DNA of 64,000 bases from Alkalithermobacter paradoxus (GCA_002029295.1 MZGW01000010.1:1-64000), one strand, 5' to 3'. Numbered from the stretch's first letter, positions 42,058 through 52,055 are shown. Translations and numbers: made by a program. Notes: a model not told the origin generated them from the sequence alone.

Positions 42058-42816
42058 TTATATGTTTTTGAAGATTTCTCTTACTTCTTTTATTTTTCCA
42101 CAAGTCATATTTCCTTCAGGACATGAACCATTGATGCAGTTTGGTCCTATATTTTTGAAAATCACTGGTGCAACTTGCCTTACTTTTCTTAGCATTTCTA
42201 TAGATAATTCTCTTATCTCCCACTGAGCCCTTTGACAGCATCTATGTTTAAAGAAGTTAAATAAACTTCTTGCATTCATTGTAAATACCATTTTAGTTTC
42301 ACAAGCATTAGGAAATACATATCTTGCATCTTCTATTGCTTTTTTTTGTGAAAGAAGCTTGGCTTCTTTTTCAGTTTTCCCTTCTTTTATGAAATTATCA
42401 TAGTGCTTTTGAGAAAGTACTTTGACTAAATCATCGTATACCTTTTGATCGTTTTCCATAGCTTGTATAAATTTTTCTTTAGCTTCAGGTATACACTGTA
42501 TTTCAGGTGGTATTATGTACTCAAACTGATCAAGTTTTACATATCTTTGACTTTGCTGAGAATAAGAGGCTATTCTATGTCTTACTATTTGATGTGAACA
42601 GCTTCTTGATATTCCTTCTACAGCAAATGTAAAGTTTATATGTTCTATAGGACTTTCATGACCTATCCCTATTAGCATATTCAAGAACTTTTCTATTTTT
42701 TCATCTGTCAGGTTTTTTTCTATCTCATCAACGCCAACGGGAGAGTAGCAAAGTTTTGCAGCCATAGCTATTACTTTCTCAGGGTTTGGTGTATATTCAA
42801 TTAATTCAACTTTCAT
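42058..42816 (-). CDS. thyX: Flavin-dependent thymidylate synthase
   Basis: ThyX makes dTMP from dUMP using FAD, NADPH and methylenetetrahydrofolate. It has 252 aa. The ThyX motif [13 protein letters not shown] is at residues 79-91. C-terminal cysteines ([15 protein letters not shown]) are extra to the core. The gene is inserted between mrnC and rlmB, which are adjacent in Bacillus. Confidence 0.96.
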   Translation of the reverse strand: MKVELIEYTPNPEKVIAMAAKLCYSPVGVDEIEKNLTDEKIEKFLNMLIGIGHESPIEHINFTFAVEGISRSCSHQIVRHRIASYSQQSQRYVKLDQFEYIIPPEIQCIPEAKEKFIQAMENDQKVYDDLVKVLSQKHYDNFIKEGKTEKEAKLLSQKKAIEDARYVFPNACETKMVFTMNARSLFNFFKHRCCQRAQWEIRELSIEMLRKVRQVAPVIFKNIGPNCINGSCPEGNMTCGKIKEVREIFKNI

Positions 42817-42867
42817 CTTATATCCTCCTAAAATTTTATTATTCTTTAATTATACCACAAAAAAATA

Positions 42868-42886
42868 GGATGTACTTATTACATCC
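42868..42886 (-). terminator. Terminator at the end of mrnC
   Basis: The minus strand has GGATGTAATAAGTACATCC then TATTTTTTTG, overlapping the mrnC stop codon. It separates cysS-mrnC from thyX. Confidence 0.75.
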
Positions 42887-43274
42887 CATTATCTATTATT
42901 TCTATAGCTTTATTAATTATATGTTCCATTCTTTCATTTTCTTTATTTAAGTGTAAATATCCTATAAGTGCCTCAAAGGCAGTAGCATATTTATAATCTA
43001 TTATATCTGCATTTTTAGGCACTGTATTGGATTTTTGATTTCTAGCTCTTTTCACTATAGACTTTTCTTTTTCAGTTAATTCACTTTCAATATTAATTAT
43101 AGCCATAGCCTGAGATTTTGCTTTTACAAAATTTATGGCTTTCTTATGAAGATCATTAACTTTTATATTTTGATATTTATTTATTAAATATTCTCTTACA
43201 TAAAGTTCATATATGCAATCTCCCATATAAGCTAATACTAAAGGCTGTCTCATCCCTGCGTTATTAATTTCCAT
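42879..43274 (-). CDS. mrnC: Mini-ribonuclease III
   Basis: This 131-aa protein is an RNase III catalytic domain without the dsRNA-binding domain. Residues LAYMGDCIYELYVREYL (catalytic Asp and Glu region) and FEALIGYLHL (second acidic site) are intact. In Bacillus it matures 23S rRNA ends. Start directly follows the cysS stop codon. Confidence 0.94.
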   Translation of the reverse strand: MEINNAGMRQPLVLAYMGDCIYELYVREYLINKYQNIKVNDLHKKAINFVKAKSQAMAIINIESELTEKEKSIVKRARNQKSNTVPKNADIIDYKYATAFEALIGYLHLNKENERMEHIINKAIEIIDNGM

Positions 43275-44669
43275 CTATATTCTTCTCCATTTAACTCCCT
43301 GTCTTGTATCTTCTAGAATTATTCCCATTTCTTTTAGCTTATCTCTTATTTCATCAGCTAATTTGAAGTTCTTTTCCTTCTTAGCTATTTGCCTTTGCTC
43401 TATCATTTTTTCTATCTCTTCATCTATTATGTTATTCTTCACTTTATTAACTATGTTTAAAACCCCTGTTAACTCTTTAAACATTTCATATGCACTTTGT
43501 GCTATTTCTAAAGAGCTATTTTCATCTATATTAGTGTTTATGAATCTAACAAGTTCAAATATAACACTTATAGCATCAGCAGTGTTTAAGTCATCATCCA
43601 TATTTTCTATGAATTTTTGTTTAAATTCATTTAATTTTTCTTTTAATTGTTTTTCTTCTTCTTTCAAGCTTCCATTTCCGTTTTGAATTAAAAATTCTAA
43701 TCTATCTTTTGCATTGTAAAGCCTTTCAAGTCCAGATTCTGACTGCTTAAGCATTTCATCACTAAAGTTGACTGGATTTTTGTAGTGTGCAGAAAGCATA
43801 AAGAATCTTACAACTTCTAAATCAAACTCTTTAGATATATCTCTAACAGTAAAGAAATTACCTTTAGATTTTGACATTTTCTCATTATTTATATTTATAT
43901 ACCCATTATGGATCCAATATCTTGCAAATGGTTTTCCACTTTTAGCTTCACTTTGAGCTATTTCATTTTCGTGGTGTGGGAAAGTTAAGTCCTGGCCTCC
44001 TGCATGAATATCTATAGTTTCTCCTAAGTATCTTGATGCCATAACAGAACATTCAATGTGCCATCCTGGTCTTCCTTCTCCCCAAGGGCTATCCCAACCA
44101 GGTTCTCCTTCCTTTTTTGATTTCCAAAGCACAAAGTCCATAGGATTATTTTTCTTTTCACTTACTTCTATTCTAGCTCCTAGTTCTAGCTCTTCTATGT
44201 TTTGCTTTGAAAGTTTTCCATAGTCATCAAATTTTTTAGTATCAAAGTATACATCTCCATTTACTTCATATGCAATTCCTTTGCTTTCTAAGTCTTTTAT
44301 GAATTCAATTATTTCATTTATGTTTTCTGTAACCCTTGGATGTACAGTAGCTCTTTTTATTCCTAAAGCATCTGCATCTACAAAATATTCTTTTATATAT
44401 TTGTCAGCAACTTCTTGAGAAGTAATGCCTTCTTCATTTGCTTTATTTATTATTTTATCATCAACATCAGTGAAATTTTGAACGTATGTTACTTCATATC
44501 CTCTATACTCAAGATATCTTCTTAGTGTATCAAACATTATAAAAGGTCTTGCATTACCTATGTGAAAGTAATTATATACAGTAGGTCCACATACGTACAT
44601 TTTTACTTTTCCTTCTTCTATTGGTATAAATTCTTCTTTTTGTCTAGTTAAAGTGTTGTAAAGCTTCAC
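43275..44669 (-). CDS. cysS: Cysteinyl-tRNA synthetase
   Basis: CysRS has 464 aa and starts at a GTG at 44669, after GAGGTGATACT. HIGNA is at residues 36-40 after zinc ligand C27, and KMSKSKGNF is present. Conserved [10 protein letters not shown] and [10 protein letters not shown] hold further zinc ligands. The gene is intact, although 184 bp of it (44150-44333) are duplicated in inverted orientation in the neighbouring cysE. Confidence 0.97.
   Translation of the reverse strand: MKLYNTLTRQKEEFIPIEEGKVKMYVCGPTVYNYFHIGNARPFIMFDTLRRYLEYRGYEVTYVQNFTDVDDKIINKANEEGITSQEVADKYIKEYFVDADALGIKRATVHPRVTENINEIIEFIKDLESKGIAYEVNGDVYFDTKKFDDYGKLSKQNIEELELGARIEVSEKKNNPMDFVLWKSKKEGEPGWDSPWGEGRPGWHIECSVMASRYLGETIDIHAGGQDLTFPHHENEIAQSEAKSGKPFARYWIHNGYININNEKMSKSKGNFFTVRDISKEFDLEVVRFFMLSAHYKNPVNFSDEMLKQSESGLERLYNAKDRLEFLIQNGNGSLKEEEKQLKEKLNEFKQKFIENMDDDLNTADAISVIFELVRFINTNIDENSSLEIAQSAYEMFKELTGVLNIVNKVKNNIIDEEIEKMIEQRQIAKKEKNFKLADEIRDKLKEMGIILEDTRQGVKWRRI
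44150..44333 (-). repeat. Source copy of an inverted duplication (within cysS)
   Basis: This 184-bp part of cysS, coding about residues 113-173, is repeated without any mismatch on the plus strand at 44908-45091. The arms are 574 nt apart. Identity is by direct comparison of the two stretches. Confidence 0.95.
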
Positions 44670-44681
44670 AGTATCACCTCT

Positions 44682-45210
44682 TTATATTTTTTCGTCTACT
44701 TTGATACCATCCCTTTTGACTATCCTAGCTGGAATTCCAACAGCCGTGCAGTTAGCATCTATATCTTTAAGTACCACTGCATTAGCCCCTATTTTAGAAT
44801 TATCACCTATATATATAGGGCCTAATATTTTCGTACCTGCTGATATTATAACATTATTTCCTATTGTCGGATGTCTTTTTCCTGTATCTTTTCCAGTACC
44901 TCCAAGAGTTACAGAAAACATAAATGAAATAATTGAATTCATAAAAGACTTAGAAAGCAAAGGAATTGCATATGAAGTAAATGGAGATGTATACTTTGAT
45001 ACTAAAAAATTTGATGACTATGGAAAACTTTCAAAGCAAAACATAGAAGAGCTAGAACTAGGAGCTAGAATAGAAGTAAGTGAAAAGAAAATGAGCTATT
45101 CTATGCATTATTATAGCATGAAGTCCAGGGTAATTTAGTATAATTTCAAGAGTATTTCTAGCTGCTGGATCATTTTTTTTGATAGTATTAATATCATCCA
45201 TTATTCTCAT
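44682..45210 (-). pseudogene. cysE: Serine O-acetyltransferase, disrupted
   Basis: CysE makes O-acetylserine, the cysteine precursor used by CysK. The 5' part starts at 45210 (after AAGGAGATGG) and encodes the normal N-terminus with NDPAAR and [14 protein letters not shown] up to codon 40. The 3' part (44682-44912) encodes the hexapeptide-repeat end from [20 protein letters not shown] to [12 protein letters not shown]. Between them the ~60 codons with the catalytic histidines and first left-handed helix turns are replaced by an inverted cysS piece. Reading stops at codon 51 (45058-45060), and the two parts are out of frame by one base. Position before cysS is the Bacillus order. Confidence 0.93.
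44908..45091 (+). repeat. Inverted cysS fragment inserted in cysE
   Basis: This 184 bp is identical to the coding strand of cysS 44150-44333, now on the plus strand. Left junction: cysE and cysS share TCCAAG[A/G]GTTAC (one mismatch), with GTTAC at 44908-44912 common. Right junction: a short A-rich overlap (GAAAA). It replaces rather than adds to cysE, since intact relatives have about 183 nt here. A plus-strand open frame across it is chimeric and not a gene. Confidence 0.93.
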
Positions 45211-45292
45211 ACATTCCATCTCCTTTTTAAAATCCTAGTATATTTATATGGATTATATGATTTAATATATCATAATGATAATAAAATTTAAA

Positions 45293-45322
45293 GCCCCGAA
45301 CTATAATATTATAGTTCAGGGC
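45293..45322 (-). terminator. Terminator after the small 50-aa gene
   Basis: The minus strand reads GCCCTGAACTATAA ... TTATAGTTCGGGGC, a long stem with one G-U pair, then TTTAAATTTTATT. It lies 8 nt after the stop codon. Confidence 0.8.
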
Positions 45323-45329
45323 CTCAACT

Positions 45330-45482
45330 TTAATTACTCAAAAATTCTATTTTCTTTGAAGAATAAATTTGATATTCTTCTGGCGTTATTATATTTTCTG
45401 ATTCTAATTTCTTTAGAATGTTCGTGAAGTCTTCGCATATAGATTTTAGTTCTAATTTGATTTCTTCTAACTCTTTATTCAC
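45330..45482 (-). CDS. Small acidic/coiled protein of unknown function
   Basis: A 50-aa frame starts at a GTG at 45482 (V/M-NKELEEIKLELKSICEDF), 9 nt after GAGGAGG, and ends KIEFLSN. It is predicted helical, rich in Glu, Lys and Leu, with one cysteine and no transmembrane segment. It has its own ribosome-binding site and terminator, which supports it as a real gene. I do not recognise a family. It lies between cysK and cysE. Confidence 0.65.
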   Translation of the reverse strand: MNKELEEIKLELKSICEDFTNILKKLESENIITPEEYQIYSSKKIEFLSN

Positions 45483-45649
45483 CTTATTGGACCTCCTCTG
45501 CAAAATAAAACCGATATATATTATACCCTTTGTGTCCATTCAATATTCATGTTATTTCTAATCATTTTAGCTATAATATATATTATTATACACTTTTCAG
45601 AAAATTCCTTTTTTTCCTAAAAATTTTTATTCTGCACAGGAGTTTCTTT

Positions 45650-46561
45650 TTAATATAAATCCATACTCAAATATCTTTCTCCATTATCAGGTGCAATAAC
45701 AACTATATGCTTATCTTTACCTATTTGCTTTGCAAGCTTAATTGCAGCTGTTATAGCAGCTCCTGATGAAATTCCTAAGAATAAACCCTCTTTTATAGCT
45801 ACTTCTCTTGATGTTTGGAATGCTTCTTCATTTGTAATCTGAACAATTTCATCTATTATTTCTTTGTTTAGGATATTCGGAATAAATCCTGCCCCTATCC
45901 CTTGTATTTTATGAGGTCCAGGAGATCCTCCTGATAAAACAGGTGATAAAGATGGCTCAACAGCTACTACCTTTAGATTTGGTATTTCTCTTTTTAAGAC
46001 TTCTCCAACTCCCGTTATCGTTCCTCCTGTTCCAACTCCTGCTACAAATACATCTATATCACTTCCAAAGTCGCTTAAAATCTCCTTTGCAGTTGTATTT
46101 CTGTGAGCATCAGGGTTATCGATATTTTCAAATTGACTTAACATTACATAAGTTTCATTTTCTCTAACTAATTCGTTAGCTTTATCTATAGCTCCTTTCA
46201 TACCCTTAGCTCCATCTGTTAATACTAACTTAGCTCCATATCCAGCTAATATTTTTCTTCTCTCTATGCTCATAGTTTCTGGCATTACAAGTATAACATT
46301 ATATCCTTTGTAAGATGCAACCATAGAAATTCCTATACCTGTATTTCCACTAGTAGGTTCTACTATCGTATCTCCAGGCTTTAATTCTCCTCTTGCTTCC
46401 ATTTTTTCTATCATATTTAAGGCTATTCTGTCCTTTACTGATCCTCCAGGATTAAAAAACTCAAGTTTTACGTATATATTAGCCATATTTTCATTAACTA
46501 TATTATTAAGTTTTACAATAGGTGTATTTCCTATAAGTTCTCCTATATTTTTATATATCAT
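45650..46561 (-). CDS. cysK: Cysteine synthase (O-acetylserine sulfhydrylase)
   Basis: A PLP enzyme of 303 aa: lysine K43 in [11 protein letters not shown], phosphate loop PTSGNTGIG (about 69-77), and VGTGGTITG. Makes cysteine from O-acetylserine and sulfide. CysK usually binds the CysE C-terminus (ending Ile); here CysE is broken, so this CysK must depend on another acetylserine source or serve other uses. Preceded by an AT-rich region with its own promoter likely. Confidence 0.95.
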   Translation of the reverse strand: MIYKNIGELIGNTPIVKLNNIVNENMANIYVKLEFFNPGGSVKDRIALNMIEKMEARGELKPGDTIVEPTSGNTGIGISMVASYKGYNVILVMPETMSIERRKILAGYGAKLVLTDGAKGMKGAIDKANELVRENETYVMLSQFENIDNPDAHRNTTAKEILSDFGSDIDVFVAGVGTGGTITGVGEVLKREIPNLKVVAVEPSLSPVLSGGSPGPHKIQGIGAGFIPNILNKEIIDEIVQITNEEAFQTSREVAIKEGLFLGISSGAAITAAIKLAKQIGKDKHIVVIAPDNGERYLSMDLY

Positions 46562-46660
46562 GACAAAACCTCCATATCATAGTATTCTTATCAGAATTAT
46601 ATTATATAGAATAATATTTTAATTCTATTTTGTCAATGTTTTTTTATCAAAATGATAAAA

Positions 46661-46679
46661 ATCCTATTAAGAATAGGAG
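46661..46679 (-). terminator. Second hairpin downstream of gltX
   Basis: Minus strand CTCCTATTCTTAATAGGA followed by TTTTTATC. It follows the first gltX terminator by about 20 nt and may act as a backup terminator upstream of cysK. Confidence 0.6.
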
Positions 46680-46696
46680 TTTCTCAAGTATATATT

Positions 46697-46722
46697 ATAA
46701 AAGCCTGCTTTAAGCAGGCTTT
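46697..46722 (-). terminator. Terminator of gltX
   Basis: Perfect stem AAAAGCCTGCTT/AAGCAGGCTTTT begins at the gltX stop codon and is followed on the minus strand by TTTATAAT. Confidence 0.82.
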
Positions 46723-48200
46723 TATAATATATTCTCTTTTACATATCTTATTCTCTTTAATACTACTTCTTTTCCTAGTAATTGCATTACTTGAGGAATT
46801 TCAGGTCCATGCATTTGACCTGTTAAAATTATTCTAGTTCCCATGAATAAGTTCTTTCCTTTTATTCCATGTTCTTTTTGTATTTCCTTAAATATTTTCT
46901 TTATTCCATCTACAGTTATTTCTTCTTTAGATATCTTTTCTTCTAGAGCGTCTATTAAAGTTGGTATATGCTCAAGCTTTAAGAATTCTCTACATTCATC
47001 GTCTTCAAGTTCTACAGTATCTCCAAAGAATATATTAACTTTTTCTGTAATTTGCTTAACATACTGAAGTCCTTCTTTTAGAATAGATACCATTTCTTTT
47101 ATCCATTCATATTTTTCTTTAGCATCATCTTGTTTTATATATCCAGCTTCTATTAAAAACGGTATAGCAAGATCTGTTAAAACATCATTATCACACTCTT
47201 TTATATAGTGTTGGTTTACCCAGTTTAGTTTATCAGTATCAAATACTCCTCCACTTTTTGATACTCTCTCAAGAGAAAATGCTTCTTCTAGTTCTTTTAA
47301 TGTAAATATTTCTTCATTACTTTCAGGAGACCATCCTACAAGAGATACATAGTTTACAAGTCCTTCCGGTAAATATCCTTTTTTCTTAAAGTCTTCTACA
47401 GCTACATCTCCATGTCTTTTACTTAATTTCTTTCTTTCAGCATTAAGTATGTTAGGAAGATGGACAAATGTAGGAGCTTCCCATCCGAATGCTTCGTATA
47501 GATATACATGTTTAGGAGTTGATGGTAGCCATTCTTCTCCTCTTATTACATGAGTTATTCCCATTAGGTGATCATCTACTACAACTGCAAAGTGATATGT
47601 AGGGAATCCATCTGATTTCATAAGAACTTGATCATCTAAATCATCTGTATTCATTGAAACAAGTCCTCTTACAATATCATTAAATTTTATTTCAGTATTA
47701 GTAGGAAGCTTAAGTCTTATTACATAAGATTCTCCAGACTGTATTTTTTCTTGTACTTCTTCTTTTGAAAGTCCTTTACAAAATCCATCATATCTAGGTA
47801 TTTTTCCTTCTGATTTTTGTATTTCTCTAACCTTATCTAATCTCTCTTTAGAACAGAAGCAGTGATATGCATGTCCTTTCTCTAATAAATCTTCCATGTA
47901 TCTTTTATATATATCTAACCTTTGAGATTGTATATAAGGTCCATATTCTCCACCTTGGTATACATTTTTATTCTCATCTAGGAATACTCCTTCATCATGC
48001 TTGATACCTGCCCATTCCATAGCTTCAAGCATTCCTTCTATAGCTCCCTCTACTAATCTGCTTTGATCAGTATCTTCAACTCTTAGTATGTATTTTCCAC
48101 CCATTTTTTTAGCAAATAGGTAATTGTATAAAGCCGTTCTTAAACTACCGATATGTACAAATCCAGTAGGACTTGGTGCAAATCTAACTCTAACGCTCAT
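46722..48200 (-). CDS. gltX: Glutamyl-tRNA synthetase
   Basis: GluRS has 492 aa, starting [20 protein letters not shown] (ATG at 48200, after AGGAGGTTATTTG). HIGS is at residues 16-19 and KLSKRHG is the second class I motif. Given the usual lack of GlnRS in Firmicutes it is likely non-discriminating, charging tRNA-Gln too (inference). Order ispD-ispF-...-gltX-cysE-cysS is the Bacillus order with ProRS genes inserted. Confidence 0.96.
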   Translation of the reverse strand: MSVRVRFAPSPTGFVHIGSLRTALYNYLFAKKMGGKYILRVEDTDQSRLVEGAIEGMLEAMEWAGIKHDEGVFLDENKNVYQGGEYGPYIQSQRLDIYKRYMEDLLEKGHAYHCFCSKERLDKVREIQKSEGKIPRYDGFCKGLSKEEVQEKIQSGESYVIRLKLPTNTEIKFNDIVRGLVSMNTDDLDDQVLMKSDGFPTYHFAVVVDDHLMGITHVIRGEEWLPSTPKHVYLYEAFGWEAPTFVHLPNILNAERKKLSKRHGDVAVEDFKKKGYLPEGLVNYVSLVGWSPESNEEIFTLKELEEAFSLERVSKSGGVFDTDKLNWVNQHYIKECDNDVLTDLAIPFLIEAGYIKQDDAKEKYEWIKEMVSILKEGLQYVKQITEKVNIFFGDTVELEDDECREFLKLEHIPTLIDALEEKISKEEITVDGIKKIFKEIQKEHGIKGKNLFMGTRIILTGQMHGPEIPQVMQLLGKEVVLKRIRYVKENIL

Positions 48201-48254
48201 CAAATAACCTCCTAGTGTAAATTTATCTTTATGATTATATTACAAACAGCTTGT

Positions 48255-49787
48255 TTATTCAACAGATGTCAATGCCCTTATATTTTCTTTTATATTACTA
48301 TCATCTATTCTACTTCTTATTTCTACCATTTCATTTTCTATATCTTTTCCTACTACTATTACATCAGGAATACCTATAAGTTCACAATCTTTAAACTTAA
48401 ATCCTATTCTTTCTTTTCTATCATCTATCAATACATTGTATCCTTTGTTTTTTAAGATTTCGTATATATTCATTCCCCATTTATATTCATTTTCACTTTT
48501 AATATTTCCTATTATTATTTCATAATCAAATGGAGATACTGTTTTAGGCCATTTTATACCTTTTTCATCTTTATTTTCTTCAACAATTATAGAAATTAAT
48601 CTGTCTATATAAAATTTAATTTCTAAATTATATATTTTTTCTTCTTTTCCTTGAGAATTCAAATAAGTATAATCTGTAGGTGTAATCTGTACATCTATAA
48701 AATTAGTTCCATTTACAGTTTTGAGCTTTCCTTCACATTTAATGCACTTATCATTTTCACATGATAATTTAAAATTATCCACATTATCTACTTTAAAATC
48801 TTTATTGTAGTTTACATTCTTTATGTGGTAATCAGTTTTGTTTGCTCCTACAACTCCATTTTTTATATACAAAACTTCTTCATCGGCAAGTACATTATCT
48901 ACTTTAATACCTATAGGCCCTGCAAATCCAACTTCTGCATTAGTTGCAGCTTTCACATCTTCTTCACTTGCCATACTTATTTTTTCTTTTGGTACTTTCA
49001 GGAACTTCGATAGTGAATTTATGTTTATAGTTCTATCTCCTCTTAGAAGTACAGCTACAATTTTATCTTCACATTTAAAGATTAAAGTCTTTATCAACTT
49101 CTTAGGTGATATTTCTAAAAAACTCTCCAAATCCTCTATACTACTTACATTAGGAGTATATATATATTCAATATCTTTAATCTCATCTGTGGATAAGTCC
49201 TTCTCTGATTGAGTTTTTGCTTCATGTTTATAGTTATTATATCCACAGTTTTCACATAAAAGTATATCTTTTAGTGGATAATTAGTTTGATAAAAGTATT
49301 TGTTGCCATTATCTTCTTTATTGTTTAAGTAATTTATATTAAGACTATTCAAAATGCTTTCTATTCTATGGTCTATATTTTGTTTTTCTTTATACACATC
49401 TTCACTACTACTTATTTTTATAAATTTGATTATATTATCTATCTTAGGATTTAATAATCCATCTTTGAATTTGTAGTATTCATTTTCCTGTGTGTATCTA
49501 TAGCCTATATTTAGAGGTAGTTCTTTATACGACTTTATTTCGTTGTTTAGTGAGTTTTGAGCTTTTTCATAATTTCCACTTATACTTATGTTGCTAAACT
49601 CTTTAAATTCTCCTTTAATAAACTCCTTTAACTTATCAAAGAATAGATTCCCAATTATTGTGTATAAATAACCTCCATCTTCTAAATATTTAAGTATTCC
49701 ACTTCTATATAATAGCTTTAAACTATCAAAATCAGTACTTAAAGGACACTCTTTATAAGTTTTTAAATATATATCACTTAATTTCAT
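48255..49787 (-). CDS. Degenerate bacterial-type ProRS homologue with intact editing (INS) domain
   Basis: This 510-aa protein starts at the ATG at 49787 (MKLSDIYLKTYKECPLSTDF), after AAGGTGATAAAT. Its middle (about 205-335) is the YbaK-like INS domain of bacterial ProRS, with LIKTLIF (K233), AVLLRGD, VGFAGPIG and GVVGANKTDYHIKNVN. The flanking class II domain is decayed: motif 2, normally FRDEIRPR...MRGRE, is replaced by YRYTQENEYYKFKDG (about 96-110), the SGAIGGSxSHEF proline-site segment is absent, and motif 3, normally GCYGIGVSR, is NLEIKFYIDR (387-396). CENCG and CIKCEG remain. The C-terminal anticodon-binding-like domain is present (GYNVLIDDRKERIGFKFKDCELIG). Charging is unlikely; hydrolysis of Ala-tRNA-Pro in trans is a testable role. 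It follows the archaeal-type proS. Confidence 0.85.
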   Translation of the reverse strand: MKLSDIYLKTYKECPLSTDFDSLKLLYRSGILKYLEDGGYLYTIIGNLFFDKLKEFIKGEFKEFSNISISGNYEKAQNSLNNEIKSYKELPLNIGYRYTQENEYYKFKDGLLNPKIDNIIKFIKISSSEDVYKEKQNIDHRIESILNSLNINYLNNKEDNGNKYFYQTNYPLKDILLCENCGYNNYKHEAKTQSEKDLSTDEIKDIEYIYTPNVSSIEDLESFLEISPKKLIKTLIFKCEDKIVAVLLRGDRTININSLSKFLKVPKEKISMASEEDVKAATNAEVGFAGPIGIKVDNVLADEEVLYIKNGVVGANKTDYHIKNVNYNKDFKVDNVDNFKLSCENDKCIKCEGKLKTVNGTNFIDVQITPTDYTYLNSQGKEEKIYNLEIKFYIDRLISIIVEENKDEKGIKWPKTVSPFDYEIIIGNIKSENEYKWGMNIYEILKNKGYNVLIDDRKERIGFKFKDCELIGIPDVIVVGKDIENEMVEIRSRIDDSNIKENIRALTSVE

Positions 49788-49805
49788 ATTTATCACCTTA
49801 TAATT

Positions 49806-49830
49806 AAGGCAGTTCTAATGAACTGCCTTT
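49806..49830 (-). terminator. Hairpin between proS and the ProRS homologue
   Basis: Stem AAGGCAGTTC/GAACTGCCTT 6 nt after the proS stop codon; on the minus strand it is followed by AATTATAAGG, a poor T-run. It may partly terminate and let the downstream homologue be co-transcribed at lower level. Confidence 0.55.
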
Positions 49831-49835
49831 ATTTT

Positions 49836-51278
49836 TTAGTAAGCTCTAGCGAAATAAACCATTTTACCTGCTTCTTTATCACAGCATAAGCATTTATCTG
49901 AAATATTTTCTTGCTCAAATGGCATACATCTTATTGTAGCTCCTGTTTCTTCTTTTATTTTTTCTTCACATTTTTCATCTCCACACCACATAGCTTTTAT
50001 AAATCCTGGTGTTTCATCTAATATCTTTTTAAATTCATCTAAATTGCTTACTGCATATGTTTTCTTTTCTCTCATTTCAAGAGCTTTCGTAAATAGTGTA
50101 TTGTGGATATTATTTAATAAATCTTCTATAGTTTCTTTTAAGTTATCCATAGAAACTTGTTGTTTTTCTAATGTATCTCTTCTAAATATTACTACTTGAT
50201 TATTTTCTATATCTTTAGGACCTATTTCTATTCTTAGAGGAACACCTTTCATTTCCCATTCATTAAACTTCCATCCTGGAGAATAGTTAGGTCTATCGTC
50301 AACTTCCACTCTTATTGAAGTTTTTAGATCTTTATATATTTCATCAACTTTATCCATAACATTTCCTTTATGAGCTGCTATCGGAACTATTACAACTTGA
50401 GTTGGAGCAACTCTTGGTGGAAGAACTAATCCTCTGTTATCTCCATGAACCATTATAAGTCCACCTATAAGTCTTGTTGATACTCCCCAAGATGTATGAT
50501 ATGGATTAGCTAAGTTTCCTTCTCTGTCTGAGTATTGTATTTCAAATGCTTTAGTAAAATGCTGTCCTAAGAAATGACTAGTTCCTGATTGCAGTGCTTT
50601 ACCATCATGCATTAAAGCTTCTATTGTGTACGTCGCTTCAGCCCCAGCGAACTTTTCTCTATCGCTCTTTCTTCCAGTAACTACTGGAATAGCTAGTAAG
50701 TTTTCACACATTTCTTTGTATATATTAAGCATTTGTAGAGTTTCCTCTTGAGCTTCTTCATAAGTTTCATGAAGAGTATGACCTTCTTGCCATAAAAACT
50801 CTGACGTTCTCAAAAACGGTCTTGTACTTTTTTCCCATCTTACAACTGAACACCATTGATTATATAAATAAGGTAAATCTCTGTAAGATTTTAGCCATTT
50901 AGAATACATAGAGCATATTATTGTTTCTGAAGTAGGTCTTACGCAAAGCCTTTCAGAAAGTTCATTTTTTCCACCATGAGTTACCCAAGCAACTTCAGGT
51001 GCGAACCCTTCAACATGCTCCGCTTCTTTATTTAATAAGCTTTCTGGAATTAAAAGAGGGAAATAACAGTTCTTGTGTCCAGTTTCTTTAAACTTAGCAT
51101 CTAGATAAGATTGTATATTTTCCCATATAGCGTATCCATATGGCTTTATTACCATAAATCCTTTAACTGGAGAATAGTCAACTAAATCAGTTTTTAGTAT
51201 TACATCTGTATACCATTGTGGAAAGTCTACTTCCATAGGCGTAATTTCTTCAACAAATTGCTTTTCCTTTTTTCCCAT
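49836..51278 (-). CDS. proS: Prolyl-tRNA synthetase, archaeal/eukaryotic-like type
   Basis: ProRS has 480 aa without an INS domain. Class II motif 1 [19 protein letters not shown], motif 2 [20 protein letters not shown] (with the catalytic Arg), and motif 3 [17 protein letters not shown] are intact. The C-terminal extension ends [18 protein letters not shown] with zinc-ligand cysteines. It is controlled by a T-box leader. Such ProRS does not clear Ala-tRNA-Pro itself, giving a possible reason to keep the neighbour's editing domain. Confidence 0.96.
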   Translation of the reverse strand: MGKKEKQFVEEITPMEVDFPQWYTDVILKTDLVDYSPVKGFMVIKPYGYAIWENIQSYLDAKFKETGHKNCYFPLLIPESLLNKEAEHVEGFAPEVAWVTHGGKNELSERLCVRPTSETIICSMYSKWLKSYRDLPYLYNQWCSVVRWEKSTRPFLRTSEFLWQEGHTLHETYEEAQEETLQMLNIYKEMCENLLAIPVVTGRKSDREKFAGAEATYTIEALMHDGKALQSGTSHFLGQHFTKAFEIQYSDREGNLANPYHTSWGVSTRLIGGLIMVHGDNRGLVLPPRVAPTQVVIVPIAAHKGNVMDKVDEIYKDLKTSIRVEVDDRPNYSPGWKFNEWEMKGVPLRIEIGPKDIENNQVVIFRRDTLEKQQVSMDNLKETIEDLLNNIHNTLFTKALEMREKKTYAVSNLDEFKKILDETPGFIKAMWCGDEKCEEKIKEETGATIRCMPFEQENISDKCLCCDKEAGKMVYFARAY

Positions 51279-51315
51279 ACTTTCATCTCCTTAATATTTG
51301 CTTTATATAATATAA

Positions 51316-51545
51316 AAAGCCTTTCATCTCTATATCTAGAGACGAAAGGCTAAACTTCCGCGGTACCACTCTAATAAGCAAACTGCTCACTCAAAAATAT
51401 AACGGCTTTAACCGTAAAGACATACTACAATTTCAGTCTTTAAGCTCCGAGACTGGTTCAAAATGCTCAACTTAGAAACCTCCCACCATTAGTTTCCTCT
51501 CTGTAAAGCCTTACATTTTTACTATTTCTCTTCATAGCATTTTAT
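51316..51545 (-). promoter_or_regulatory. T-box riboswitch of proS
   Basis: The minus-strand leader has the Stem I elements AGAGAGG and GGTGGGAGG, the T-box AGAGTGGTACCGCGG (51358-51372), and a terminator hairpin AGCCTTTCGTCTC ... GAGATGAAAGGCT (51318-51351) with TTTTTAT after it. Uncharged cognate tRNA would pair with the T-box and allow read-through. The gene downstream predicts a proline specifier, but I could not place the specifier codon with certainty. Confidence 0.92.
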
Positions 51546-51562
51546 TTATAAATTTTTAACAT

Positions 51563-51591
51563 ATTTTAAATCAAAAACTATATTTTGTCAA
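51563..51591 (-). promoter_or_regulatory. proS T-box promoter
   Basis: On the minus strand TTGACA (51586-51591), 17-nt spacer and TAAAAT (51563-51568). The -35 lies within the last codons of ispF, so proS transcription starts here with the leader. Confidence 0.75.
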
Positions 51592-52051
51592 TAGAAACTA
51601 TTGCATGTGCTGATATCCCTTCTTTTCTTCCCTCAAACCCTAACTTTTCCGTAGTGGTTGCTTTAACATTTACATCATCTACATGTATTTCCAATGCTTT
51701 AGCTATATTCTTTCTCATTTGTTCTATATGAGGTGCCATTTTAGGCTCTTGCGCAACTATTATACAGTCTATATTGTTGCATTTATATCCTTTATTCTTC
51801 AACTTATTATTAACTTCTTCTAGCAAAAATAAACTACTAACACCTTTATATTTCATATCAGTATCAGGAAAATGCCTGCCTATATCTCCTAAAGATGCAG
51901 CTCCAAGTAGTGCATCTTTTATAGCGTGAAGTAATACATCTGCATCTGAATGTCCTAGAAGTCCTTTCTCATAAGGAATTTTAACTCCACCTATATATAA
52001 CTCTCTTCCTTCAACTAATTTATGAACATCATATCCGATTCCTACTCTCAC
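51578..52051 (-). CDS. ispF: 2-C-methyl-D-erythritol 2,4-cyclodiphosphate synthase
   Basis: IspF has 157 aa, starting [20 protein letters not shown]. Metal ligands are D8 and H10 in GYDVH and H42-region [13 protein letters not shown]. It acts in the MEP isoprenoid pathway. It is 4 nt downstream of ispD; the ispD-ispF pair is the Bacillus order. Confidence 0.97.
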   Translation of the reverse strand: MRVGIGYDVHKLVEGRELYIGGVKIPYEKGLLGHSDADVLLHAIKDALLGAASLGDIGRHFPDTDMKYKGVSSLFLLEEVNNKLKNKGYKCNNIDCIIVAQEPKMAPHIEQMRKNIAKALEIHVDDVNVKATTTEKLGFEGRKEGISAHAIVSIDKI

Positions 52052-52055
52052 TTTA

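Noticed and set aside
42047..42103. Longer rlmB start
   Set aside because: Overlaps the end of thyX and its leader; the GTG at 42046 has AGAGGTGA upstream.
44150..45091. The inverted pair as a mobile element with terminal inverted repeats
   Set aside because: The arms are cysS coding sequence, not element ends; nothing between them encodes a transposase, and there is no target duplication.
44701..45138. Plus-strand open frame of 145 codons across the cysE region
   Set aside because: It is antisense cysE joined to the inverted cysS piece; no ribosome-binding site and the second half repeats CysS residues. A by-product of the rearrangement.
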